Shown in pieces: positions 37,766 to 48,253 of a stretch of 64,000 nucleotides of DNA. A program made the translations under genes and the position numbers. The stretch comes from Desulfurivibrionaceae bacterium. GTDB lineage: Bacteria > Desulfobacterota > Desulfobulbia > Desulfobulbales > VMSU01. The DNA is taken from NCBI GenBank assembly GCA_030145275.1, contig JAQYVV010000001.1, positions 124,001 through 188,000 of the forward strand, given 5' to 3'. Every line of letters starts with the position of its first letter. The first letter of the stretch is position 1. The notes under the pieces are model-generated. The model did no database searches and was not told where the DNA came from. It worked only from the letters and a program-made list of their open reading frames with translations.

Positions 37766-38086
37766 ATGAGTGAAAAACCCTTGAATTGCTGGGAATTTAA
37801 AAAATGCGGGCGAGAGCCAGGCGGAAAGAATGAATCTGAGCTTGGGCAGTGTCCAGCAGCAACAGAAAGAAGCCTTGACGGGATACACCGAGGGGATAAC
37901 GCCGGTCGCGCCTGCTGGGTTATTGCTGGAACCTATTGCGGTGGGGAAGTTCAGGGATCGTTTTCCAGTAAGAATGAAAGTTGTTCGACATGTGAATTTT
38001 GTCAGCATGTCGTGCTTGAGGAAAACACAACCTTTGAGGCGGCCCAGGATCTATTGACGGCCTTGAGTATTGTTGCCAGAAAGTGA
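37766..38086 (+). CDS. Two-CW domain protein
   Basis: A 106-residue cysteine-rich protein. LNCWEFKKCGRE near the N-terminus and ACWVIAGTYCGG in the middle are two related Cys-Trp motifs, followed by CSTCEFCQHV. Nine or so cysteines suggest metal or iron-sulfur binding. This small family is common in Desulfobacterota; function unknown. No signal peptide. GAGGAG lies upstream of the ATG. Confidence 0.7.
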   Translation: MSEKPLNCWEFKKCGREPGGKNESELGQCPAATERSLDGIHRGDNAGRACWVIAGTYCGGEVQGSFSSKNESCSTCEFCQHVVLEENTTFEAAQDLLTALSIVARK

Positions 38087-38097
38087 CAGGAGTTAAA

Positions 38098-38180
38098 ATT
38101 TGAAACTGGAAACTGAAAATCGGGAATTTGAATCTTTCCTAATTGATCACAACTGACCACAAATTTCAAGTTTCAATACC
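38098..38180. repeat. GAAACTGGAAACTGAAA-type repeat
   Basis: TTTGAAACTGGAAACTGAAA faces AATTTCAAGTTTCAAT about 45 nt on. It is related to the GAAACTGGAAA hairpin at 9274 and lies between convergent genes. Confidence 0.45.
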
Positions 38181-38188
38181 GCAAGGTA

Positions 38189-39568
38189 TTACTCCTTGCT
38201 CTTATATTTATTTAACTTGCTCAGCAGGGTCTTTCTTGTGATATTGAGGCGTCTTGCTGTTTCACTTTTGTTTCCGCCTGTTTCGTCCATTGTTTTTAAA
38301 ATGACCATTTTTTCGGCATCTTCTAATGTGTCAGGTGCTGAGAAAAACGATATGCCAGCCTTCTCGTCCTGATGCTTGTATGCATTCTTTATAGGAATGG
38401 GCAGGCCGTTTTCATCGAGATAGTCACCTCGCATGAGGATGACACTTCTCTCAATGGCGTTTTCCAGTTCGCGGACATTGCCGGGCCAGGAGTAGTGGAT
38501 CAGCATGTCCATGCAGAGCGGAGTAACTCCTTCAACCTTACGGTTATTTTTTTGAGCAAATTTTTCGACAAAATAATCAACCAGAAGTGGGATATCTGTA
38601 GCTCTTTCCCGCAGTGCAGGAACGTTTAAAGCGACTACGTTTAGGCGGTAGAAAAGATCTTCCCGAAAGTTCCCTTTTTGAACCTCATCCTCGAGCACCC
38701 TGTTGGTTGCAGCAATAAGGCGGACATCAGTCTTTATTGTTTCGTGCCCCCCCACTCTCTGAAGTTCGTTTTCTTGGAGAACCCGCAGTAGTTTTGCCTG
38801 CATGCTAGGGGATGTTTCTCCTATTTCATCAAGAAAGAGTGTGCCCCCATCTGCCTGAATAAATTTCCCCTCTCTTTTTTTATCAGCACCTGTAAAGGCC
38901 CCTTTTTCGTGGCCGAACAGTTCTGAGTCGAGAAGATTTTCAACCAAGGCGGCGCAATTAACTTTGATAAAAGGTTTATCTAGTCGAGGGCTGTTTTTAT
39001 GCAGGGCGGCGGCGATAAGCTCTTTGCCGGTACCTGATTCGCCGGTAATCAGGGTTGTTGCGTCGGTTGGGGCAACAAAGGAGAGCATATCCATGAGATC
39101 AAGCATGGAAGGTGACTCTCCTATAATGCCTATGGTATTAATTGCAATTGGGCCATTTGCTTTCGCATCTTCTTGTTTTTCAATAACTTCTTTATGGTCA
39201 AATGCCTTTGAAAGGGTCAATTTTAATCTGTCAAAGGAAAGGGGCTTGGTGAGGTAGTCTCGAGCACCTTTTTTAATGGCTTCAACTGCCGAGTCCACTG
39301 AGGAGTAAGCTGTCATAATAATAACTGGGATGGCGGGGTTGTAAGCGTGAATATGTTCTAAGGCTTCCATGCCATCCATTTTGGTCATTCTGACATCCAT
39401 TAAAATGGCGTCAAAAGGACGCTCTTTTACGGCGGCAACTGCAGTCGTGCCATCATCCACATCAACGACGGACCATTTCCATTTGTTGAGCATGGCACGC
39501 AGCATGATCCTGTGTGTTTCATCATCATCGACTAGCAAAATTGTTATATCTGATAAGTTTTTAGGCAT
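38189..39568 (-). CDS. NtrC-type sigma-54-dependent response regulator
   Basis: A 459-residue regulator. Receiver domain about 5-120 with DDDE and phospho-acceptor Asp in DAILMDVRM, central AAA+ domain with Walker A GESGTGKE (about residue 175), GAFTGA for sigma-54 contact and Walker B GGTLFLDEIGE, and a C-terminal Fis-type helix-turn-helix GGNKSETARRLNITRKTLLSKL. It activates sigma-54 promoters on phosphorylation. No histidine kinase is adjacent, so its partner is unknown. Confidence 0.94.
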   Translation of the reverse strand: MPKNLSDITILLVDDDETHRIMLRAMLNKWKWSVVDVDDGTTAVAAVKERPFDAILMDVRMTKMDGMEALEHIHAYNPAIPVIIMTAYSSVDSAVEAIKKGARDYLTKPLSFDRLKLTLSKAFDHKEVIEKQEDAKANGPIAINTIGIIGESPSMLDLMDMLSFVAPTDATTLITGESGTGKELIAAALHKNSPRLDKPFIKVNCAALVENLLDSELFGHEKGAFTGADKKREGKFIQADGGTLFLDEIGETSPSMQAKLLRVLQENELQRVGGHETIKTDVRLIAATNRVLEDEVQKGNFREDLFYRLNVVALNVPALRERATDIPLLVDYFVEKFAQKNNRKVEGVTPLCMDMLIHYSWPGNVRELENAIERSVILMRGDYLDENGLPIPIKNAYKHQDEKAGISFFSAPDTLEDAEKMVILKTMDETGGNKSETARRLNITRKTLLSKLNKYKSKE

Positions 39569-39591
39569 TTTAATATAAGGTATAGTTTTTT

Positions 39592-39655
39592 GTAATTATT
39601 CAGCGTAGGCGGAAATTACCCTTAACTCCAGACTGTAACCATTTAGGCTTCTGAG
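39592..39655. repeat. Partial family A palindromic repeat (copy 4)
   Basis: GTAATTATTCAGCGTAGGCGGAAATTACCCTTAACTC matches one end of the copy at 14627 but no second arm is found; a truncated element. The rest of 39656-39862 shows no gene. Confidence 0.65.
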
Positions 39656-39862
39656 GGCACGAAAGTTTTTGGTACACTTTGGGTGGTCTTTTAAATAGTT
39701 TACTTTAAATCCTCTTGGCGCAAAACACAATCTACTGGCACAAAATTTAAACGGACCCCATATATCTTCTCCTGAGAGTTCCAATGGGCCTATTTTCTGA
39801 AAGTTCTTCGACCCTGTGGGGAGAGCGAGGGTGAAAGGTACTGGTGGGACATGGAAGAATGC

Positions 39863-39891
39863 TTGCAAGGCAGAAAAAATTGGTGTAAAGA
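39863..39891 (+). promoter_or_regulatory. Candidate promoter of tRNA-Thr
   Basis: TTGCAA and TAAAGA hexamers spaced by 17 bp, ending 28 nt before the tRNA. Confidence 0.45.
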
Positions 39892-39919
39892 TTTTCCACG
39901 ATTATCGCAAGTTTAGAGA

Positions 39920-39995
39920 GCCACTTTAGCTCACTTGGTAGAGCATTCGATTCGTAATCGAAAGGTGACCGGTTCGACTCCGGTAAGTGGCTCCA
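39920..39995 (+). tRNA. tRNA-Thr (anticodon CGT)
   Basis: A 76-nt cloverleaf: acceptor GCCACTT/AAGTGGC, D arm GCTC/GAGC, anticodon arm TTCGA-TTCGTAA-TCGAA, T arm ACCGG-TTCGACT-CCGGT, discriminator T and encoded CCA. Anticodon CGT reads ACG (Thr). Confidence 0.95.
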
Positions 39996-40010
39996 TTTCT
40001 TGTCTTCTGT

Positions 40011-40439
40011 TTATGTGAGGGTTATAGGGAAAGTTTGAATGAAATCCTTTATTTCGTCTCTGACCTGTCGATAGATCGCCAGTATCTCATCTTCAGAATT
40101 TACATTCTCTGCGAGTGACGGGGGGTCGGGGAAAGCTTGATGCATTATACGCCCTTTGCCTCGGAAAATGGGACACTGTTCACTGGCGCTGTCGCAAACG
40201 GTAATAACATAGTCAAAAATATGTTCCCCCAAATCATCCAGTAGTTTAGAATACTGAGATGAAATGTCCACCCCAACCTCTTGCATAACCTTGGCAGCAT
40301 AAGGGTTTAAACCATGCTTCTCAATGCCTGCTGAGTATGACTCGATATTGCAGTGTAGTTTTTTTGCCCATCCTTCAGCCATTTGGCTTCGGCAGGAGTT
40401 TCCGGTACAAAGAAAGAGGATTTTAATTTTTTCACTCAT
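40011..40439 (-). CDS. arsC: Arsenate reductase, thioredoxin-coupled / LMW phosphatase fold
   Basis: A 142-residue protein with the phosphatase P-loop CTGNSCR (Cys11, Arg17) and the redox pair Cys82 and Cys89 in VCDSASEQCPIF, the arrangement of thioredoxin-dependent ArsC. It reduces arsenate to arsenite in the cytoplasm. No arsR, arsB or acr3 is adjacent, so detoxification would need an exporter elsewhere. A conserved FPDPPS block (FxDP) is present. Confidence 0.88.
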   Translation of the reverse strand: MSEKIKILFLCTGNSCRSQMAEGWAKKLHCNIESYSAGIEKHGLNPYAAKVMQEVGVDISSQYSKLLDDLGEHIFDYVITVCDSASEQCPIFRGKGRIMHQAFPDPPSLAENVNSEDEILAIYRQVRDEIKDFIQTFPITLT

Positions 40440-40547
40440 GGTGGTGCAATGGTAATCATTTATCGATCATGATGCACCCAGTAATTATGTTTAACCCACA
40501 GCCATTCTAGTAAGAAAACCAAAAGTTGAACGAAGGAGTTGTGTCCC

Positions 40548-41006
40548 ATGGAAGAGAAGAGCAGCAAAGAGGAAAAAAGTTCAATCGAACTGGCTGATGG
40601 AAGTCGATATGCTGGTGAAATAACCAATGATCTGCCTGAGGGAACTGGGATTCTAGTGAGGCCTAATGTCGGGGTGTATAAGGGTGAGTTTAAAGAGGGG
40701 CTTTTTGATGGGCAGGGGGTTCTAACTCTTCTTGATGGCTTGACCTATTCAGGACAATTTCAAAAGGGACAGTTTAATGGCTATGGAGTTCTTGCTCAGC
40801 CTGATGGAGGCAAGTACGAGGGGGGATTTGTTGATGCCAAATTTTATGGGGAGGGTAAGTTAACTCTTCCAGATGGTTCTGTCTGGGAGGGAGGTTTTTC
40901 TCAAGGGAAAATGTTTGGTAAAGGTGTTTTGACCCTGGCAAATGGGAAAAAAATTGAAGGTGAGTACCAGGGTGACGGGCAGTTTGTCGTTGCCCCTAAT
41001 TCCTAA
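40548..41006 (+). CDS. MORN-repeat protein
   Basis: A 152-residue acidic protein of about six MORN units (for example YKGEFKEGLFDGQGVLTL, YSGQFQKGQFNGYGVL, YEGGFVDAKFYGEGKLTL, WEGGFSQGKMFGKGVLTL). The N-terminus is Lys/Glu/Ser-rich with no signal peptide. GAAGGAG lies 9 nt before the ATG at 40548. MORN proteins often act in membrane association or as scaffolds; no specific role can be given. Single gene next to a family C repeat. Confidence 0.85.
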   Translation: MEEKSSKEEKSSIELADGSRYAGEITNDLPEGTGILVRPNVGVYKGEFKEGLFDGQGVLTLLDGLTYSGQFQKGQFNGYGVLAQPDGGKYEGGFVDAKFYGEGKLTLPDGSVWEGGFSQGKMFGKGVLTLANGKKIEGEYQGDGQFVVAPNS

Positions 41007-41027
41007 CACCTTACAGTTACTTTATGG

Positions 41028-41183
41028 GTTAGCGATCAATTAAGTGCAGCCAAGATTGCTTACCCCCCGAGTCCGTAAGCGTTTCAGGGGCACCCCGATG
41101 TGCGTGATCGAGCCACGCGATTATCCCCCCTGTATATCACGGGGGTCGATCACGTGCAGCGGGGTGTTTATGGAGCGCTTACC
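41028..41183. repeat. Long palindromic intergenic repeat, family C copy 2
   Basis: About 156 bp, nearly the same as 6160-6314, starting GTTAGCGATCAATTAA and ending GGAGCGCTTACC. It overlaps the end of the DUF3108 gene by about 16 nt and supplies its stop codon. Confidence 0.86.
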
Positions 41184-41932
41184 TTTTTTGCAGGATAATT
41201 GTGCTCGATAAGTTCGGCCACAAAGCTGCCAACTACGACCTTGCTTTTGAGCTTTACCAGCATTCTTCTCTTATCTGCAGTTACCCAGATAAGCATTTTG
41301 GCGTTCTTGCTTTTCTCGAAAACGCCTTTCACATCCTTCATATCTGGTTCCAGCAGGTAGGTGTCATAGGTTGTTCCGAATACATTAATATTTTCTCTTC
41401 GTATAATCTTAGCTTGGCCATGCACAACTTTTTTGCCATCGGTGACAGGGCGTTGGAAATGAGTGCCTGTGTCGAGCGCCATCAGTCTCAAGTAATAGAG
41501 TGCTGAAAGGGGGTCTATAGTCCCGGGCAATAGATTGATTGGTTCTTGTGTGTTGCCAAAATTTGAATATTGGGCCTTGTTTTTCTTCCAGTCAAAAACA
41601 ACTTGGACATCCCGCTTATTCTTTCCAGTTTGGACTTTTTTATACAGTAGTGACTGGGTTATCTCCGGATCAACGTATGAGTCAATTCTCTCCCGAAATT
41701 TGTAAATCAGGTCAATAGCCTCATATGTTCTTGCTGTTAAGATAAAGTGACGGGCCTCTTGGTTTTCTATTGCAGTCTGCGGGGCTATCTCTAAAGTCAC
41801 TTCACCCGCAGGTATAAAACTCCACCTGATCCTGAATTTGAGTTTTTCGTTGTCGAGAAAAGGAAGACTTCCTGCTTGGCCTGAGCATGGCAGTAAACAG
41901 AAGAAAAAAATAAGGATATATTTGTGCATCAT
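41168..41932 (-). CDS. DUF3108 periplasmic protein
   Basis: A 254-residue exported protein. Signal peptide MMHKYILIFFFCLLPCSGQAG. The body has the DUF3108 pattern: LKFRIRWSFIPAGEVTLEI, IYKFRERIDSYVD and LSALYYLRLM. Function unknown; family members are predicted periplasmic or outer-membrane beta proteins. The last residues VSAP and the stop are encoded within the family C repeat, so the repeat arrived in or shaped the 3' end. Confidence 0.78.
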   Translation of the reverse strand: MMHKYILIFFFCLLPCSGQAGSLPFLDNEKLKFRIRWSFIPAGEVTLEIAPQTAIENQEARHFILTARTYEAIDLIYKFRERIDSYVDPEITQSLLYKKVQTGKNKRDVQVVFDWKKNKAQYSNFGNTQEPINLLPGTIDPLSALYYLRLMALDTGTHFQRPVTDGKKVVHGQAKIIRRENINVFGTTYDTYLLEPDMKDVKGVFEKSKNAKMLIWVTADKRRMLVKLKSKVVVGSFVAELIEHNYPAKKVSAP

Positions 41933-42514
41933 GTTTTGTTTGCTGAAGTGAAATTACTCTAGGTAATTAAATTACCAAAAGGTAATCTATTGTAATTGTT
42001 ACATGAAAATATTTGCTAAGGAGTGTGTGTCGTTTGCTTGGTAAATTATGCAACATAAACGATATTCTTTGAACATATTATTTTAACCCTGAAAACTAAG
42101 AGATAGAATACATAAAAGATAAGTACCCTGAAAGAGAAAAGACAGCATGAAAGATTTTTGCTAAAGGGGGAGGGGGCAAGTTAAATGTTGGCCAAATTGT
42201 AAATATAAGTATGGGATGGCTTCTTTCTAATTATCTATAGGTGATGCCTTTTCTTTTGAAGAGTCGTCTTTTTTTCAAAAGAAATAATGAGCCAGACTTG
42301 TGTTTTCGATAGTTGATAATTATAGTGCGCTTTGGTCTGAATAAAATATGTGGAAAAATTACAGATTCTTGCCTGAAGGGGGTTGTGCCCCTTTCTTATT
42401 TTCTGGCTCAAGGGGTCGAACCATTTTTGAAACAGTTTTGAGAAGAGAGATTGCCGTTGTGCATTGCAGCGGCATTAATTTTATAAAGGTTACACAACGA
42501 AAAGGATTTGGTTT
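41933..42514. other. Long gap upstream of tig, no gene seen
   Basis: A 582-bp AT-rich region. It holds an inverted repeat TTCTTTTGAA / TTCAAAAGAA around 42250-42285 and a purine-rich GGGGGAGGGGGC tract near 42167. No tRNA, known riboswitch or repeat family A-D is evident. It is long enough for a small RNA or a regulated leader for the protease operon. Confidence 0.4.
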
Positions 42515-43840
42515 ATGGAAGTTTCAATTGAAGATTTAGGGTCATTGAGAAAGTCAATAAATGTTATTTTACCCAAAGACAAAGTCGAAGCAAAAATAGA
42601 GGCAGCTTACCGAAAAGTTCAATCAACAGCCGCAATAAAGGGTTTTCGGAAAGGTAAAATTCCTCAAAAGGTGCTTGAAAAGACATATGGTGATCAAATC
42701 AGAGGCGAGGTTGGAGAAAAACTCATCCAAGACAGCTATTTTGAGGCCCTTGAAGAGACTAAAATAGATGCAGTTGTCCATCCTGATATAAAATCCCATA
42801 ATTTTGAAGAAGACGGCACGTTTGCCTATGAGGCCGAAGTTGAGGTTAAGCCTGAGTTTGACTTAAATGATTACAAAGGGCTTGAGATTGAGCATCGGAA
42901 ACTAGAAGTTGCCGATGAAGAAATTGCGAAAGCTCTTGAATTGACTCGTAAAGAGATGGCGCCGCTTCGCAGTGTTGATGATGATCGTGGAGCCCAGGAA
43001 AACGATCTGCTCATAATTGATTTCAAAGGATTTGATGCAGAGGGAAAAGAGATTTCCCAGATTGCCGGTACTGAATACTCAGTAGATCTTGGTTCTGGTC
43101 GGAACGGGAAAGAGTTTGAGGACATGCTGATCGGTCTCAAAAACAAAGAAGAGGCATCTCGTACCGTAGATTTTCCACTGAATATCGGCAACCCAATGCT
43201 AGCTGGTAAAAATATAGAGTTCAGGATTACAGTCAAAGATCTAAAAGAGAGAGTAATGGCAGATCTAGACGATGAATTTGCCAAAGATGTCAGTGAAGAC
43301 TTTAAAACACTTGATGATTTGAAGGCAAGTATCTCTGCTAAAATCCTAAAAGAAAAAGAAAAGACAGAAGCTGGTGATATTACCGATAAGATAATGTTCA
43401 AACTTCTTGAAAATCATGAAATTGAACTTCCAGCTCGTTTAGTTGCCTTTGAAATTAATGAGCTTATAAAAGAACTTGAGGCTAATTTAGAAAAGCAAGG
43501 TCTTAACCTCGCATCAGCAGGACTTAACCAAGAAAAACTGGCAGAGCAATATAAAGAGTCTGCTGAAAAACGAGTTAAAGGTGAATTTCTGCTCAAAAAA
43601 ATTGCAGAAGTGGAAGAAATCAAGCTGTCAGAAGAAGACATTCAGCAAGGTTTGGCCAGGATTTCCGAGCAGTATAATATGCCTATGGATGAGGTTAAAA
43701 AGTATTTTCAGACTAGAAATGACATGCTCCCATTTATGAACGAGCTTTTGAGTGAAAAAATACTTAAATTCTTAAAAGCAGAAGCAAAAATCAATTATGT
43801 CGATGTTGTTCAGGATGAAAACGAGGCAGACGGAGAGTAA
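42515..43840 (+). CDS. tig: Trigger factor
   Basis: A 441-residue ribosome-associated chaperone. The N-terminal ribosome-binding domain has [18 protein letters not shown]; the FKBP-type prolyl isomerase domain about 150-245 contains [14 protein letters not shown]; the C-terminal arms are long and charged. Length is normal. First gene of tig-clpP-clpX, with a 2-nt gap to clpP. Confidence 0.96.
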   Translation: MEVSIEDLGSLRKSINVILPKDKVEAKIEAAYRKVQSTAAIKGFRKGKIPQKVLEKTYGDQIRGEVGEKLIQDSYFEALEETKIDAVVHPDIKSHNFEEDGTFAYEAEVEVKPEFDLNDYKGLEIEHRKLEVADEEIAKALELTRKEMAPLRSVDDDRGAQENDLLIIDFKGFDAEGKEISQIAGTEYSVDLGSGRNGKEFEDMLIGLKNKEEASRTVDFPLNIGNPMLAGKNIEFRITVKDLKERVMADLDDEFAKDVSEDFKTLDDLKASISAKILKEKEKTEAGDITDKIMFKLLENHEIELPARLVAFEINELIKELEANLEKQGLNLASAGLNQEKLAEQYKESAEKRVKGEFLLKKIAEVEEIKLSEEDIQQGLARISEQYNMPMDEVKKYFQTRNDMLPFMNELLSEKILKFLKAEAKINYVDVVQDENEADGE

Positions 43841-43842
43841 AA

Positions 43843-44454
43843 ATGAGTCTTATCCCAATGGTTGTTGAACAGAGTCCTCGCGGAGAACGGGCTTTTGATA
43901 TTTACTCGAGGTTGCTTAAGGAGAGAATTATTTTTCTTGGCACGGCCGTAAATGATGATGTCGCAAATGTCATTATTGCACAGCTTCTTTTCTTGGAAGC
44001 AGATGACCCTGACAAAGATATCACCTTTTATATAAATTCACCCGGTGGTGTGGTCACAGCCGGACTTGCCATTTATGACACCATGAATTACGTCAAGTGT
44101 GATATCGCCACATTGTGCATGGGACAAGCAGCGAGTATGGGTGCTGTTTTGTTGGCTGCCGGAACTGCTGGAAAAAGATATTCACTCCCCAATTCCAGAA
44201 TTCTTATTCACCAGCCAATGGGAGGGTATCAAGGTCAAGCGTCGGACATCGATATTCATGCCAGAGAAATTATCAGGATGCGAAAGGATCTGAATAAAAT
44301 TTTGGCTGATCATACTGGGCAGAAAATGGCTAAAATCCAAAAAGATACTGAGCGTGATTATTTTATGAGTGCTCTTGAAGCAAAAAAGTATGGGATTATA
44401 GATAAAGTACTGACTAAACGTCAAACGGTTGATGAGGAGTCCAAAGATGGCTAA
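43843..44454 (+). CDS. clpP: ATP-dependent Clp protease proteolytic subunit
   Basis: A 203-residue serine protease forming tetradecamers. Catalytic Ser98 in [16 protein letters not shown], His123 in LIHQPMGG, and the Asp in the C-terminal third ([18 protein letters not shown]). N-terminal [23 protein letters not shown] is canonical. It degrades proteins unfolded by ClpX (next gene, 8-nt overlap). Confidence 0.97.
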   Translation: MSLIPMVVEQSPRGERAFDIYSRLLKERIIFLGTAVNDDVANVIIAQLLFLEADDPDKDITFYINSPGGVVTAGLAIYDTMNYVKCDIATLCMGQAASMGAVLLAAGTAGKRYSLPNSRILIHQPMGGYQGQASDIDIHAREIIRMRKDLNKILADHTGQKMAKIQKDTERDYFMSALEAKKYGIIDKVLTKRQTVDEESKDG

Positions 44455-45697
44455 AGACCAAGATGATTTTGATGTGGTTTGCTCCTTTTGTGGCAAAGGT
44501 CAGGATGATGTAAAAAAACTTATTGCCGGCCCCACAGTATACATTTGTGATGAATGCATAGAACTATGTAATGAAATAGTCCTAGAAGACCTTGGCCAAA
44601 AAGATGAATTGCTTGATGATGGCAATGTCTTGAAGCCAAAGGAGATCAAAGCGGTTCTTGATGAGTATGTCATTGGTCAGGAACATGCCAAAAAGGTCCT
44701 CTCTGTTGCAGTGCATAATCACTACAAGAGAATCAGCACAGCAAAACAAAAGGATGACCAGGTAGAACTGCAGAAGAGTAATATTATTCTTATTGGTCCC
44801 ACCGGAAGCGGTAAGACCTTGATGGCCCAAACCTTGGCCCGGATTCTTAATGTTCCGTTTGCCATGGCTGATGCAACCACCCTAACCGAAGCAGGGTATG
44901 TGGGTGAAGATGTTGAAAACATATTGGTCAATCTGCTTCAGGCAGCAGACCAGGATGTTGATCGGGCTTGCAGGGGGATCATTTATATCGATGAGATAGA
45001 TAAAATTGCCAAGAAAAGTGATTCAGCCTCAATAACTCGTGACGTTTCTGGTGAAGGGGTCCAGCAGGCCCTGCTTAAAATTATTGAAGGGACAGTGGCA
45101 AGTCTGCCTCCTAAAGGTGGCAGGAAGCATCCACAACAAGAATATATTAAAATAGATACCACTGACATCCTCTTTATTTGCGGCGGCGCATTCGTCACTT
45201 TGGACAGAGTGATTACCAAAAGAAAAGGCACAAAATCTATTGGCTTTGGTGCAAAAGTTGTGGGGAAAACGAAAAAGAAGATGGGAGAAGTTCTTGCCTC
45301 GGTCCAGCCGGAAGATCTGTTGAGTTTTGGGCTTATTCCAGAATTTGTCGGGCGTCTTCCTGTAATCGCTACCATGAATGAACTGGAAGTGGAAGATCTT
45401 GTTCGGATCTTAAAAGAGCCTAAAAATGCCTTGACCAAACAATATGAAAAACTCTTCGAGTTCGATAATATTCATCTCCGCTTTACCGAAGGTGCCATTG
45501 CTGCCATTGCCAAGGAAGCCGCGAAACGAAAGTCTGGTGCACGAGGCTTACGATCAGTTATGGAAGAGGCCATGCTCGATATCATGTATGAGATTCCGTC
45601 AGAAAAAAATGTTCGTGAATGTGTCATAAGCGAACAGGTTATCCTCAACGGTGATTATCCCGTGGTTCTCTATGAAAATGAGAAGAAAAGCGCCTAA
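44447..45697 (+). CDS. clpX: ATP-dependent Clp protease ATP-binding subunit ClpX
   Basis: A 416-residue AAA+ unfoldase. N-terminal zinc-binding domain with cysteines 12, 15, 34 and 37 (CSFCGK, CDECIEL), Walker [10 protein letters not shown], pore loop GYVGED, Walker [11 protein letters not shown], sensor RSGARG-like KSGARGLRS. Start taken at ATG 44447, 7 nt after GAGGAG, overlapping the clpP stop by 8 nt; the longer frame to 44429 adds non-conserved residues. Confidence 0.97.
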   Translation: MAKDQDDFDVVCSFCGKGQDDVKKLIAGPTVYICDECIELCNEIVLEDLGQKDELLDDGNVLKPKEIKAVLDEYVIGQEHAKKVLSVAVHNHYKRISTAKQKDDQVELQKSNIILIGPTGSGKTLMAQTLARILNVPFAMADATTLTEAGYVGEDVENILVNLLQAADQDVDRACRGIIYIDEIDKIAKKSDSASITRDVSGEGVQQALLKIIEGTVASLPPKGGRKHPQQEYIKIDTTDILFICGGAFVTLDRVITKRKGTKSIGFGAKVVGKTKKKMGEVLASVQPEDLLSFGLIPEFVGRLPVIATMNELEVEDLVRILKEPKNALTKQYEKLFEFDNIHLRFTEGAIAAIAKEAAKRKSGARGLRSVMEEAMLDIMYEIPSEKNVRECVISEQVILNGDYPVVLYENEKKSA

Positions 45698-45740
45698 TTT
45701 ACAGGTGAGTTATGCTGGAGGGACTGATCGCTTTCCTAAA

Positions 45741-45768
45741 GTGTAATTACCGTTTACTGAATAGTTAC
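45741..45768. repeat. Fragment of a family A repeat end
   Basis: GTGTAATTACCGTTTACTGAATAGTTAC between clpX and lon carries the CTGAATAGTTAC terminus and little else; probably a remnant of an element. Confidence 0.45.
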
Positions 45769-45785
45769 AAGACATAAAGGATATT

Positions 45786-48212
45786 ATGAGTCAGCCCGAT
45801 TCCGAGAAAAAAATGTATCCTATGATGCCACTTAGGGATATCGTGTTATTCCCGCATATGGTAGCGCCGTTAATTGTTGGTCGTGATAAATCAATTAAGG
45901 CTCTTGAATATGCCATGTCAAAACGAACTGAGATTTTTCTTTCCACTCAGGTCGATTCAAGTATTGAAGATCCGAAAGAACAAGACGTGGCTGTTGTTGG
46001 CACAATAGCCACGGTTCTCCAGTTGCTTAGATTGCCAGATGGTACAATCAAGGCGCTTGTTGAAGGGAAAAGACGAGGTAAAATTTCTGGTTTTGCCCCT
46101 AACCCTGATTATTATATGGTGACAGCAGATGAGTTTCTGGAATTACCAGATAGCTCATACCATGTAGCAGCATACATGCGTGAAATCTTAAGCGCATTTA
46201 GAGAGTATGCGGGTAGAAACAAAAAAATTCCTAAAGAGGTTGTCAAGTCCATTGAGAAAATAGAACAGTCAAGCAAGTTTGCAGACGTTCTGGCTTCTCA
46301 TCTGCCTGTTAAAACGAAGGAGAAACAGGCCATTCTCAATACCTTTACAGTTATTGATCGACTGGAACTCATTTCTTCCATACTTCACAGGGAAATCGAA
46401 ATATCTTCCCTTGAAATGGATATTCGCTCCAAAGTGAAAACCAAAATGGAAAAGACCCAGCGTGACTATTATCTTGGTGAGCAGATAAAGGTTATTAAGA
46501 ATGAGATAGGGAACGGCGGCGATGACCCATCAAGTGAGAATGACGAGCTTGCCGAGAAGATTGAAAAGAAGCTACTGCCAATAGAAGCGCGTGAGAAGGC
46601 TGGTCAAGAGTTGAAAAAGCTTAAGATGATGCCTCCTTCATCTGCTGAAGCGACAGTTGTACGTAACTATATTGATTGTATTCTCAGTTTACCATGGAAA
46701 AAGAAGACCAAGGATAAACTGGATGTATCCAAGGCTGAAAAAATACTTGATGAAGATCATTTTGGTTTGAATAAACCGAAGGAAAGAATTCTTGAATACC
46801 TGGCGGTACAGGCCCAGGTGAAAAAGATGAAGGGGCCAATTCTTTGTCTTGTTGGTCCTCCAGGGGTTGGGAAAACCTCCTTATGTAAATCTGTTGCCAG
46901 GGCAATGGGACGAAAATTTGTCAGACAATCACTTGGCGGTGTTCGTGATGAGGCGGAGATAAGAGGGCATAGGCGCACTTACATAGGTGCGATGCCTGGC
47001 AAGATTATTCAATCCCTGCAGAAAGCTAAGGTGAATAACCCAGTTTTTTGCCTTGATGAGATTGATAAAATGAGCATGGATTTCAGGGGAGACCCGTCGT
47101 CGGCCCTTCTTGAGGTCCTTGATCCTGAACAGAATTATAACTTCAATGATCACTATCTTGACATGGATTATGATCTTTCAGATATCTTTTTTATTACGAC
47201 CGCAAATGATCTGCACGCTATTCCTGCCCCCCTACAGGACCGGATGGAAGTAATTAGGCTAGAAGGGTATACCGAGGAAGACAAACTTTCCATTGGTACC
47301 GATTTTCTGGTAAGCAAACAGATGGAGGCCAATGGTTTTAACAAGGGAGAAGTGACCTTCACAAAAGATGCCTTGCTTGAAGTTATAAGATATTACACCC
47401 GTGAAGCTGGTGTGCGGAATTTAGAACGTAATATCGCTAGTTTATATAGAAAAATTGCCAGGGATAAGCAACAAAATAAAACCTCTAAAAAATATCGAGT
47501 AACTCCCCAGGGGGTCTCTAGGTACCTCGGTATTCACAAATTCCGCTTTGGTCTGGCTGAGAAAAAGGATGCCATTGGTTTAACCACAGGACTTGCTTGG
47601 ACCTCGGTTGGCGGTGAGCTGCTGCAAATAGAGACTGTCCTGATGCCTGGTAGCGGCAAACTTACAATAACTGGTAAGCTTGGTGATGTTATGCAGGAAT
47701 CTGCCCAGGCTGCTCTGAGTTATGTTCGATCAAGAGCGCAGCGTCTTGGCATTTCACCGGACTTTTATCAGAAACTTGACATTCATGTGCATGTGCCGGA
47801 AGGCGCCATTCCTAAAGATGGCCCCTCCGCAGGAATAACCATGACAACATCGATTGTCTCCGCTCTTTTGAAGAGACCGGTCAGGAAGGACCTTGCCATG
47901 ACCGGAGAGGTGACTTTGCGAGGACGGGTGCTGCCGATCGGCGGTCTTACTGAAAAGCTTTTAGCTGCCCGCAGGGGGAATATTACCCATGTCCTTATTC
48001 CAAAAGAGAATGAAAAAAATTTAAAAGAGATACCAGCCAAAATTTTAAAGAGTCTTACCATTGAATTAGTCGAACATGTGGATGATGTGCTTACTAAAGC
48101 ACTTGTGTTCGAAAAAGGTGAAAAACTGTTCAGAAATTGCAATGATGAGTTTTTTTGCCCTGATATTTTATTGTCAACAGATGCAGTAGAAGCAGGTAAT
48201 ATTGCTCATTGA
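45786..48212 (+). CDS. lon: ATP-dependent protease Lon
   Basis: An 808-residue LonA. The N-terminal substrate domain begins [23 protein letters not shown], followed by a coiled-coil segment, Walker [10 protein letters not shown] at about 358, Walker B CLDEIDKM, and the protease domain with catalytic Ser681 in [11 protein letters not shown] and the dyad lysine in [12 protein letters not shown]. It degrades misfolded and regulatory proteins. Located after clpX, the common tig-clpP-clpX-lon order. Confidence 0.97.
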   Translation: MSQPDSEKKMYPMMPLRDIVLFPHMVAPLIVGRDKSIKALEYAMSKRTEIFLSTQVDSSIEDPKEQDVAVVGTIATVLQLLRLPDGTIKALVEGKRRGKISGFAPNPDYYMVTADEFLELPDSSYHVAAYMREILSAFREYAGRNKKIPKEVVKSIEKIEQSSKFADVLASHLPVKTKEKQAILNTFTVIDRLELISSILHREIEISSLEMDIRSKVKTKMEKTQRDYYLGEQIKVIKNEIGNGGDDPSSENDELAEKIEKKLLPIEAREKAGQELKKLKMMPPSSAEATVVRNYIDCILSLPWKKKTKDKLDVSKAEKILDEDHFGLNKPKERILEYLAVQAQVKKMKGPILCLVGPPGVGKTSLCKSVARAMGRKFVRQSLGGVRDEAEIRGHRRTYIGAMPGKIIQSLQKAKVNNPVFCLDEIDKMSMDFRGDPSSALLEVLDPEQNYNFNDHYLDMDYDLSDIFFITTANDLHAIPAPLQDRMEVIRLEGYTEEDKLSIGTDFLVSKQMEANGFNKGEVTFTKDALLEVIRYYTREAGVRNLERNIASLYRKIARDKQQNKTSKKYRVTPQGVSRYLGIHKFRFGLAEKKDAIGLTTGLAWTSVGGELLQIETVLMPGSGKLTITGKLGDVMQESAQAALSYVRSRAQRLGISPDFYQKLDIHVHVPEGAIPKDGPSAGITMTTSIVSALLKRPVRKDLAMTGEVTLRGRVLPIGGLTEKLLAARRGNITHVLIPKENEKNLKEIPAKILKSLTIELVEHVDDVLTKALVFEKGEKLFRNCNDEFFCPDILLSTDAVEAGNIAH

Positions 48213-48253
48213 AGTTTAGTTTGAAAAATTACTTCTTCTCTTCTTTATTTAGC

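Noticed and set aside
42348-42539. A 63-codon open frame just before tig
   Set aside because: It overlaps the tig start in another frame, lacks a ribosome site and has no recognisable family.
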